Source of the DNA: Roseimaritima multifibrata
GTDB taxonomy: Bacteria; Planctomycetota; Planctomycetia; Pirellulales; Pirellulaceae
Length of the DNA: 64,000 bases
NCBI RefSeq assembly: GCF_007741495.1
Contig: NZ_CP036262.1
Location: 1,364,001-1,428,000 of the forward strand
Reading direction: 5' to 3'
This document shows, in pieces, positions 9,186-16,574 of this stretch (position 1 is its first letter; every line of letters begins with the position of its first letter). Below the pieces are notes generated by a model that was not told the DNA's origin, ran no database searches, and saw nothing but the letters and a program-made list of their open reading frames with translations. Made by a program: the position numbers and the translations under genes.

Positions 9186-10919
9186 TTACCAGCGAAGGCC
9201 AAAGCGATCGCCACCGGAGTCACCGCCTGTGCCGCCTTTAAGTGGGCCGGTGTGCTGAGGTTTGATGATCGGTTCTCGGACCGGTTCGTCAATTTCCTCG
9301 GGAGCACTGTCCGATTTGGTTTCGACAGGGGCAGCGGTAGCGGCTTTCAGCGAAAGTCCTACGCGTTGGCTTTCCGTGTCGATGGACATGACTTTGACTT
9401 CGACGTTCTCGCCTTCTTGGACCACGTTGTTGACGCGTGAAACGCGATGGTGGGCAAGTTCGGAGATGTGAATCAATCCTTCGATCCCCGGCCCCAGTTT
9501 CACGAACGCACCGAAGTTTGCTACGCGAGTGACGGTTCCGTTGACGACCTGGCCGATGGGGTAGTCGGTGTCGACGGTGTCCCATGGGTTGGTGATCAAG
9601 TCGCGATAGGAAAGCCCGATCTTGCCGGTTTCCTTATCGAATTGATCGATGCGGACTTTGACTTTCTGACCTTCTTCAAGGACTTCGCTTGGATGTTGGA
9701 CTCGATCCCAGCTTAGTTTGCTGATGTGGATCAAACCGTCGCATCCGCCTAGGTCGACGAAGGCACCAAAATCTTTGATGCTGCGAACGATGCCTTCGTG
9801 CATCTGGCCGACTTCCAGTTGCTCCATTTGCTCTTTGCGACGCTCGGCACGCTCGCGTTCCAGAACCGCACGGCGACTAAGCACCAAGCGATTGCGGCCT
9901 GGGTTGCATTCGGTGATCACGCAGACCAGTTTCTGGCCAACAAAGTCCGAGGTGTCTTCGATCCGGTGTTCGGTGATCTGGCTGATCGGCATGAATGCGG
10001 GAGCTCCGCCAACCGTTAGCTCTAAGCCCCCTGTGTTCGTGGCGGTAACGGTCGCTTCGACTGTCGCGCCCTCTTCAAGATCGGAGATATCCGAAACACT
10101 GATCGTCTGCCCTGGGATGACGCAAAGGTAAAGACCATCTTCGGAGCTGAAGCCACGCACGATCACTTCGATCGACTGACCGACGGTTGGTTCTTCTTCG
10201 AATTGTTCGAAGGGAATCATGCCTTCGTCCGGTCCACCCAGGCTGACAAAGACGCTGTCATCGTGAATTTTAAGTACGGCTGCATGCACCCGTTGACCTT
10301 CGGCCAAGCCACCTTTTCGGTCGGGCATCCCTGACATCAGGGCATCGAAATCAGCGCCAGCTAGTTCCGCGTCAAGTTCTTGCTGAATGTCGTCGGCAAG
10401 AGGACTGCGTTTGCTGGGAATGGTGATTCGAGCCCGGTTGGGCTGGGGAGCCTGCAGCGGATTGGGTTGGTCTGGTTTCTTGTTGCCGCCGGGACGCTTG
10501 CTGCCCGGACGAGGGCCAGATCCCGGTTTGCCGGTCGTAGGCCGACCACTGCCCGAGCCTGGGGGCTTGGCAAATTGTGGTTTGACGGCGGGAGCGTTTC
10601 CTGGTTTCTGAGCTCCCCCGGATGCCTTGCTGGTTGCAGGCGCCGAAGCGGGCGAAGTTGGTCTGGCAGCACCCGCTCCACGGGCGGCCAAAGGACCCGA
10701 GCGACGAGCGGCGGCCGACAAGGGGCCGAGCTCGGCTGCTGGTTTTTCAGCTGCCGGTTGTTCGCTGGCAGGTGGGGCCGCGGTCGTTTCCGTCGCCTCG
10801 CCCGCAGCCGATGAATCCTTTTCAGCCGCAGGTGCGGGAGGATCGGTCGCTGCAGGAGCGGGTTGGGAATCGGGAGTCTCAGGGGCTGGCTGGGATTCAG
10901 GGTTTTCGCCGACGGTCAT
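9186..10919 (-). CDS. S1-repeat RNA-binding protein (ribosomal protein S1-like)
   Basis: 577 residues. Residues 1-165 are low complexity, rich in Pro, Ala and Glu then in Gly, Lys and Arg, and probably disordered. Four S1/OB domains follow at about 207-268, 282-350, 370-440 and 455-527. The last two match canonical S1 best (KDFGAFVDLGGCDGLIHISK and ANFGAFVKLGPGIEGLIHIS). S1 proteins bind single-stranded mRNA at the 30S subunit. With four domains rather than six and a long basic tail, this could be an accessory S1-like protein instead of the main ribosomal one. The start ATG lacks an evident Shine-Dalgarno. It lies downstream of the murB-ftsQ-like pair on the same strand. Confidence 0.85.
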   Translation of the reverse strand: MTVGENPESQPAPETPDSQPAPAATDPPAPAAEKDSSAAGEATETTAAPPASEQPAAEKPAAELGPLSAAARRSGPLAARGAGAARPTSPASAPATSKASGGAQKPGNAPAVKPQFAKPPGSGSGRPTTGKPGSGPRPGSKRPGGNKKPDQPNPLQAPQPNRARITIPSKRSPLADDIQQELDAELAGADFDALMSGMPDRKGGLAEGQRVHAAVLKIHDDSVFVSLGGPDEGMIPFEQFEEEPTVGQSIEVIVRGFSSEDGLYLCVIPGQTISVSDISDLEEGATVEATVTATNTGGLELTVGGAPAFMPISQITEHRIEDTSDFVGQKLVCVITECNPGRNRLVLSRRAVLERERAERRKEQMEQLEVGQMHEGIVRSIKDFGAFVDLGGCDGLIHISKLSWDRVQHPSEVLEEGQKVKVRIDQFDKETGKIGLSYRDLITNPWDTVDTDYPIGQVVNGTVTRVANFGAFVKLGPGIEGLIHISELAHHRVSRVNNVVQEGENVEVKVMSIDTESQRVGLSLKAATAAPVETKSDSAPEEIDEPVREPIIKPQHTGPLKGGTGGDSGGDRFGLRW

Positions 10920-11054
10920 ACCGGGACACCGGGTTCAATTGAAAGGAGGAAAAGGGCGGATAACGCACCGGGAAATTTGACGGAGCCAAATCGACTCGCG
11001 GCACCGCCATCAGTTTACCAGCCGAATGCGTCGGTTGATAGGTTCCGATAGAGC

Positions 11055-11978
11055 TCATTGCACGTCGTTTGCAATTTGCTTGCGATGGGCGGCTAAGGCG
11101 GCCATTCGGAGGTCTGTCCCGGGAGGTGGCGACTGGAATAAAGCCTTCAATTTTAGGTCCGCGGGAGGTTCGTTCATCAATTCCTCGCCTGGGGGGCTGC
11201 CCCAGACCAACCGTCGCCCGCTCTGAGTGACCACGTCAAATTCGATTCGATGCCGATTTGCGCCCGTTGTCGGGTGCAGTTCGATCGCCGCCAGTCCCAG
11301 TTCTTCACGGTGGGGCATCAGAATCGCAGCAAGGCTGGCTGCCAAAACGACGCGAGAATCGCCGATCGAAACCCCCTCGGTTCCTCGGGGATCGACTTCT
11401 GGAATGTTGATGACCAAGTATTTTTCAGCTTCTTTGCCACCAAATGAATCGGGGGGGAGGACAATTCCCATGCGGTCCACGGGGTAATATGCCCAGCCTT
11501 GGACGTCAGGGTGCCGGCTGAGATGGCGAACCATGGCAACCGGTTGCCGGTACTGCACGTGAACTTGGATTTCGCCTCCGACACCAACGCGAACGGATTT
11601 AACTTGCTCGATCCAGGCGTGCGTCGAATAGGCTTCGGCAATCCGAGCAGAAACCTGACGGTCCAGCAGCGATAAGTCCCCCATTCCGGTCCCCGCAAGG
11701 ACTTCGGCGGTCAAATCGACGTGCTCGGGAATGTAATCCGGCCGCTCTGTCAGTTGGATATGGCTGGATTCCAGCCGAGAGAAATGCGGGACCACGTGGT
11801 CGACGCCCCACTGGATCCAGGCAACGTATGCCGCGATGGCCAGCAGAACCGGCCACAGGAAAGCGACCGATAAAGGTGCTTTTGCGATTTTGCGTACCAG
11901 CCCCAGTAAAAAATGCTTTATGGGGTGAGGTTTATCGGAAGGATCGGGAGCTTTTGCTTTCGCCACTGAGGTCGACAT
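11055..11978 (-). CDS. FtsQ-like membrane protein (TM + POTRA domain)
   Basis: 307 residues: a basic cytoplasmic N-terminus, one membrane segment at about 36-56, then a periplasmic POTRA-like domain (about 72-150). The POTRA ends THAWIEQVKSVRVGVGGEIQ followed by VHVQYRQPVAMV, which matches the FtsQ/DivIB pattern of a WI/WV step followed by an ERxPVA-like strand. A beta-rich C-terminal domain follows. In other bacteria FtsQ belongs to the divisome and bridges FtsW/FtsI with FtsL/FtsB. It lies 39 bases after murB on the same strand, exactly the murB-ftsQ order of the classical dcw cluster, which supports the call. Planctomycetes lack FtsZ, so its present role is open. Confidence 0.7.
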   Translation of the reverse strand: MSTSVAKAKAPDPSDKPHPIKHFLLGLVRKIAKAPLSVAFLWPVLLAIAAYVAWIQWGVDHVVPHFSRLESSHIQLTERPDYIPEHVDLTAEVLAGTGMGDLSLLDRQVSARIAEAYSTHAWIEQVKSVRVGVGGEIQVHVQYRQPVAMVRHLSRHPDVQGWAYYPVDRMGIVLPPDSFGGKEAEKYLVINIPEVDPRGTEGVSIGDSRVVLAASLAAILMPHREELGLAAIELHPTTGANRHRIEFDVVTQSGRRLVWGSPPGEELMNEPPADLKLKALFQSPPPGTDLRMAALAAHRKQIANDVQ

Positions 11979-12017
11979 CCATGCGACGTGGGACTTAGGA
12001 ACAGCATCCCGCGAACC

Positions 12018-12896
12018 CTACCAAATTTGTAGATTCAACTGCAAGTCGATCCCTGACTGCGACGAAACTTGCTCACGGACGCGAGCTAGCAACTGGACAA
12101 TGTCGTCGCTGGTCGCGCCGCTATGAGCCAGCAAATAGTTCGGTTTTCCGGCGGTCAGGCTGGCATTTCCAAGTCGCATGCCACCCATGCCCGATTGCTG
12201 AATCAGGTCGTCGGCACTGAATCCATCGGGATCGATGAAGGGTTGGGCGAGTCGTGGTTCGCCGTCAGGACGCTGGTTCTGGGCAACAATCCAAAATTTT
12301 TGTAGCCGTTTTGTCAGTTTGATCGCGTCGTTTTTTTCCAACGCAAAGGTGACCGAAAGGATCAGCAAGCCCGACAGATTTGATTTGCGATAGGAAAACT
12401 GAAGATCTTCCTTCGGGATCACGCGGATTGTCCCGTCGGTTTCCATCACTTCGACCTGTTCGACCAGAGACCCGATGTCTCCGCCAGCAGCCGAAACGTT
12501 TCCGGAAACCGCAGCACCCACGGTGCCAGGAATTCCAGCCAAGTGCTCTAAGCCACCCAGTCCTTCGCCGACAGCATGCGTGATGGCGTGGCTGAGTTTT
12601 GCGCCCGCAGCAGCGGTAAGCTGGTTTTCGGCGACCGATACGGTCGACAACGAAGAGGCTGCCAGCGACAGAACCAAACCGTCAAACCCAGATTCGCGAA
12701 CCAAAACGTTGGATCCGCTGCCAAGCAGACGGACGGGGATTTCGGCCTTCGAGGCGGCTTGGACCAGTTCGATTAACTGCTCACGCGAGTGCGGTTCCGC
12801 AAAATAACGAGCGGGACCGCCAATCCCTAGCCACGTCAATTGGGCTAGGGGTTGGTCGTTCTGGATCAGGTGCTGGAGGTGTTCGGGGAATGGCAT
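12018..12896 (-). CDS. murB: UDP-N-acetylenolpyruvoylglucosamine reductase (MurB) homologue with altered catalytic residues
   Basis: 292 residues. The FAD-binding half is well conserved (LLGSGSNVLVRESGFDGLVL and LAGIPGTVGAAVSGN), and the substrate Arg is present in FSYRKS (Arg170). Where normal MurB has the proton-donating serine (GSxF near the QP loop), this protein reads RLAQPFIDP. Where the C-terminal catalytic Glu is expected (GIxLxxEV), it reads GIDLQLNLQIW. So two of the three classical catalytic residues appear replaced. MurB reduces enolpyruvyl-UDP-GlcNAc with NADPH to make UDP-MurNAc. Either this copy uses a variant mechanism or another MurB exists elsewhere in the genome. It is followed by the FtsQ-like gene. 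Confidence 0.82.
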   Translation of the reverse strand: MPFPEHLQHLIQNDQPLAQLTWLGIGGPARYFAEPHSREQLIELVQAASKAEIPVRLLGSGSNVLVRESGFDGLVLSLAASSLSTVSVAENQLTAAAGAKLSHAITHAVGEGLGGLEHLAGIPGTVGAAVSGNVSAAGGDIGSLVEQVEVMETDGTIRVIPKEDLQFSYRKSNLSGLLILSVTFALEKNDAIKLTKRLQKFWIVAQNQRPDGEPRLAQPFIDPDGFSADDLIQQSGMGGMRLGNASLTAGKPNYLLAHSGATSDDIVQLLARVREQVSSQSGIDLQLNLQIW

Positions 12897-13007
12897 AATC
12901 TGTTCGTCGAAGTCTGGATGACCGGAAGCAGGCTCGCACCATCACGAGCCCCTCCCAACATACCCGAACCGCTGAAGCTTGCCAGCGTCCAGTGACGTTG
13001 CCTGGGG

Positions 13008-13028
13008 AATGTCGCGGGAAGCGACATT
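13008..13028. terminator. Hairpin at the end of the thioredoxin-like gene
   Basis: AATGTCGC and GCGACATT form a perfect 8-bp stem with a 5-base loop overlapping the thioredoxin-like gene's stop codon on the minus strand. C residues rather than T follow on that strand, so it may act as an mRNA 3' stabiliser or weak terminator. Confidence 0.35.
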
Positions 13029-13434
13029 AGCTGCCAAGGATGCGTTGTTTCGCTCGTTTCAGTACCGTGCGAATGGTTGCTCGAGTCTGAAAACCGGTCA
13101 TCTGAGTCCGTTTCCAGCCACCCGACGTCTGAGGTGAAAAGACAATGATTTGTGGGATCGACTGCCCGCGTTTCAGTTGGGCGGCCAAAGCTGGCTCAGC
13201 GTCTTGGTCAACAATCGCCATGCTAACTTCACTGAATTCACCTTCAGCCTTCATCTGAGCGATGGTCTGTTCCTTCAGTGTGACGCAGGCCGGGCACCAT
13301 TCGGCACCGACGACGACTACAAGTGGCTTGCCCTCATCGTGGGCCGATTGATAAGCCTGAGCATAGTTCTGCTGAGTGACAGGCTGGTCCGAAACCACAG
13401 TAGCCAAGACGGCTGCCAGAAAAAGTGAAACCAT
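13027..13434 (-). CDS. Secreted or membrane-anchored thioredoxin-like protein
   Basis: 135 residues from ATG 13434, which gives an N-terminal hydrophobic signal (MVSLFLAAVLATVV). The thioredoxin fold follows with VVVVGAEWCPACVTLKEQ (redox WCPAC), an aspartate-rich strand (AIVDQDAEPALA) and the conserved cis-Pro in QSIPQIIVF. The frame is open to 13647, but those extra 71 codons resemble no protein and would hide the signal. It is probably an extracytoplasmic thiol oxidoreductase or reductase. The partner is unknown. It lies upstream of murB on the same strand with a ~130-base gap. Confidence 0.75.
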   Translation of the reverse strand: MVSLFLAAVLATVVSDQPVTQQNYAQAYQSAHDEGKPLVVVVGAEWCPACVTLKEQTIAQMKAEGEFSEVSMAIVDQDAEPALAAQLKRGQSIPQIIVFSPQTSGGWKRTQMTGFQTRATIRTVLKRAKQRILGS

Positions 13435-13799
13435 AGTCGCGACATCCTCAAAATTGAGTGAGTGTTTCTTCAAAACCGCGGCGGAATGTGCCGGATAGGT
13501 CAGGATGGCCAATTGTGCCGATTTGTCCGCCAATGCGATTCGGACGAAGTATTGGGCAAGCTGGTTCGGCGAGCAAGACTCTGAGGGAAAGAATCGACCG
13601 AATAGTTTTTGTTTGGATTTTAATGGCTTTTCCAGTTCGCTTGGCACGCTCCGCAGCCAATCTCGCTAAACTGTACCCAGCAAACTATTTACCCCCGACC
13701 CTTCGTTCCATTGATGCGCAATTCCGCGTGCTGGGATGCTGCCGCTAGCTGAGGAAAAGAAACAATGTCACACCCTCTAATGGCTGGGGTCCGTAACCC

Positions 13800-14852
13800 A
13801 TGAGGCTGCGAGTTGGTTTAATCGGCTTGGGGGACGCCTGGAAAACACGCTATCGTCCAGCGTTGAAATTGCTGCACGATCGGTTTGATGTGCGAGCCAT
13901 TTACACCAATGTCCCCTGGCTAGCGGCTCACGCGGCGACCGATTTTCAGGCACAGTTGGCCGATGGGTATCGGTCTCTGATTCAACGCTCGGATATTGAT
14001 GCCGTCTTAATTCTTGAACCGTGCTGGCAAGGCTGGCTGCCGATGTTGGCGGCCTGTGATCAAGGCAAAGCGATTTACTGGGCGGCCGATCTTAATTTTG
14101 AAGCTCAGCAGTCTCGCGAAGTTAAATCGAAGGTCGATGCATCGGGGGTCGCCTTCATGGCCGAATTCCCGCGCCGGTTTGCCCCCGCAACGCTTCGTTT
14201 AAAAGAATTGATCGCAACCCGCTTGGGACAGCCGAAGCTGATCTTTTGTCACCAGCGAATGCCAAACGCAGGGGATAGTAAGCGGACGCCGGCACAGCGA
14301 AATGGAGTGCCGCAGGCGGCGGCAAATTCGGACCGGGAAATCCTCGAATCGATCGACTGGTGCCGTTATGTGGTGGGACGTGACCCTGTCGATGTCTACG
14401 CTCGGGAACATCGCTCGGGTGAAAGAGTTGACTACCGAAGTCTCAGCATGGGCTTTCAAGCGACCGAGTCGGCCCCGGCGGTCACCGCGCAGTTAAGTGT
14501 GGGAACGTACATCCCGACGCAGTGGCACGAAGCCATTCATTTTCGCGCCCCTTCGGCTATGCAGATCTGCTGCGAAAATGGAGTCGCGTTTATCGATTTG
14601 CCATCCTCGTTGGTCTGGTTCGATGAGGCGGGCCGGCATCTGGAATCGTTGGATAGTGAGATGTCCGTCGGCGAACAGTTGCTGACGCAGTTTCATCGCG
14701 CCGTCACCAGCTTGGTGCGAAAGATGGGAGACCTGGAAGACGCTTGGCGGGCTTCACAGGTCTTGCACGCTGGTCGCTTGAGTCTGGAAACTCAAGCGAC
14801 AATTAAGCTGACGCTTGATGGCAATGAATGCCAGCTCGCGCCGAAACTTTAG
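13800..14852 (+). CDS. Gfo/Idh/MocA-family oxidoreductase homologue, lacking the EKP motif
   Basis: 350 residues. The Rossmann start is RVGLIGLGDAWKTRYRPAL, followed by the family pattern DIDAVLILEPCWQGWLPML. At the position of the usual catalytic CEKP motif it reads AIYWAADLNFEAQ, so the lysine that acts in this family is absent. NAD(P) binding may remain. The C-terminal alpha/beta domain is present (FMAEFPRRFAPATLRLKEL). The last residues (NECQLAPKL) are not ancestral: a second and third copy of the same 3' end lie 1.6-1.7 kb downstream, beyond a hairpin-repeat array. Substrate is unknown. Confidence 0.75.
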   Translation: MRLRVGLIGLGDAWKTRYRPALKLLHDRFDVRAIYTNVPWLAAHAATDFQAQLADGYRSLIQRSDIDAVLILEPCWQGWLPMLAACDQGKAIYWAADLNFEAQQSREVKSKVDASGVAFMAEFPRRFAPATLRLKELIATRLGQPKLIFCHQRMPNAGDSKRTPAQRNGVPQAAANSDREILESIDWCRYVVGRDPVDVYAREHRSGERVDYRSLSMGFQATESAPAVTAQLSVGTYIPTQWHEAIHFRAPSAMQICCENGVAFIDLPSSLVWFDEAGRHLESLDSEMSVGEQLLTQFHRAVTSLVRKMGDLEDAWRASQVLHAGRLSLETQATIKLTLDGNECQLAPKL

Positions 14853-14875
14853 GCGGCCTGCTGGTGAGGCAGCAG

Positions 14876-16411
14876 GTAGGCCGGACCAAGGAGCGATAGC
14901 GACGATGTTCCGGCAAATGCCAAAGCGCGAGCTTCTGCCGGAGCGGCATCGCTGTCGCTCTTTGATCCGGCCTACTTTTACTGCTGGTGAAGCAGCATGC
15001 CGAGTTTGTGGTGTAGGCCGGGTCGGTGCAGCAGGTAGGCCGGACCGAGGAGCGATAGCGACGATGTTCCGGCAAATGCGAAAGCGCGAGCGTGCGCCGG
15101 AGCGGCATCGCTATCGCTCTTTGATCCGGCCTACTTTTACTGCTGGTGAAGCAGCATGCCGCGTTTGTGGTGTAGGCCGGGTCGGTGCAGCATGTAGGCC
15201 GGACCGAGGAGCAAAAGCGACGATGTTCCGGCAATTGCCAAATCGCGAGCTTCCGCCGGAGCGGCATCGCTGTCGCTCTTTGATCCGGCCTACTTTTACT
15301 GCTGGTGAAGCAGCATGCCGAGTTTGTGGTGTAGGCCGGGTCGGTGCAGCACGTAGGCCGGACCGAGGAGCAATAGCGACGATGTTCCGGCAATTGCCAA
15401 AGCGCGAGCGTGCGCCGGAGCGGCATCGCTATCGTTCTTTGATCCGGCCTACTTTTACTGCTGGTGAAGCAGCATGCCGCGTTTGTGGTGTAGGCCGGGT
15501 CGGTGCAGCAGGTAGGCCGGACCGAGGAGCGATAGCGACGATGTTCCGGCAAATGACAAACCGCAATCGTGCGCCGGAGCGGCATCGCTATCGCTCTTTG
15601 ATCCGGCCTACTTTTACTGCTGGTGAAGCAGCATGCCGCGTTTGTGGTGTAGGCCGGGTCGGTGCAGCATGTAGGCCGGACCGAGGAGCGATAGCGACGA
15701 TGTTCCGGCAAATGCGAAAACGCGAGCGTGCGCCGGAGCGGCATCGCTATCGCTCTTTGATCCGGCCTACTTTTACTGCTGGTGAAGCAGCATGCCGCGT
15801 TTGTGGTGTAGCCCGGGTCGGTGCAGCATGTAGGCCGGACCAAGGAGCGATAGCGACGATGTTCCGGCAAATGCCAAAGCGCGAGCTTCCGCCGGAGCGG
15901 CATCGCTATCGCTCTTTGATCCGGCCTACTTTTACTGCTGGTGAAGCAGCATGCCGCGTTTGTGGTGTAGGCCGGGTCGGTGCAGCAGGTAGGCCGGATC
16001 GAGGAGCGATAGCGACGATGTTCCGGCAAATGACAAGCCACGAGCCTCCGCCGGAGCGGCATCGCTATCGCTCTTTGATCCGGCCTACTTTTACTGCTGG
16101 TGAAGCAGCATGCCGCGTTTGTGGTGTAGCCCGGGTCGGTGTAGCACGTAGGCCGGACCGAGGAGCGATAGCGACGATGTTCCGGCAAATGACAAAACGC
16201 GAGCTTCCGCCGGAGCGGCATCGCTGTCGCTCTTTGATCCGGCCTACTTTTACTGCTGGTGAAGCAGCATGCCGCGTTTGTGGTGTAGGCCGGGTCGGTG
16301 CAGCATGTAGGCCGGACCGAGGAGCAATAGCGACGATGTTCCGGCAATTGCCAAATCGCGAGCTTCCGCCGGAGCGGCATCGCTGTCGCTCTTTGATCCG
16401 GCCTACTTTTA
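14876..16411. repeat. Tandem array of ten 159-bp hairpin units
   Basis: Units begin with GTAGGCCGGA at 14876, 15035, 15194, 15353, 15512, 15671, 15830, 15989, 16148 and 16307, exactly 159 bases apart; the tenth is cut short at about 16411. Each unit holds a ~100-base imperfect palindrome. The left arm has GTAGGCCGGA, GAGCGATAGCGACGATG and TTCCGGCA; the right arm has GCCGGAGCGGCATCGC, TATCGCTC and ATCCGGCCTAC. A second small hairpin (GCTGGTGAAGCAGC) lies in the spacer. Because 159 is a multiple of three, both strands stay open for over 540 codons, but this is a by-product of the repeat. Confidence 0.95.
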
Positions 16412-16574
16412 CTCAAGCGACCATTAAACTGACACTTGCTGGCAATGAATGCCAAAGCGCGAGCGTCTGCCGGAGCGGCATCGCTATCGCTCTTTGATCC
16501 GGCCTACTTTTATTCAAGCGACCGTTAAGCTGGCGCTTGATGGCAATGAATGCCAAATCATCACTGAGATCTAA
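16412..16574 (+). pseudogene. Two duplicated 3' ends of the Gfo/Idh-like gene
   Basis: The 44 bases at 14791-14834 that encode TQATIKLTLDGNECQ recur at 16412-16454 and 16513-16554, separated by half of a hairpin unit. The last copy keeps the original frame and runs on to TAA at 16572-16574 (NECQIITEI), probably the ancestral end of the gene. It overlaps the convergent giant gene by four bases. Confidence 0.8.

Noticed and set aside
14876-16411. CRISPR array
   Set aside because: Units are 159 bases with no unique spacers, and no cas genes are present. The 15-bp repeats at 38977-39158 are coding and have no spacers either.
14803-16497. Open frames of ~550 codons on both strands across the hairpin array, with 53-residue repeats
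   Set aside because: They arise because the 159-base unit is divisible by three and happens to lack stops; composition is Cys/Arg-rich and both strands are equally open. No start or ribosome site fits.
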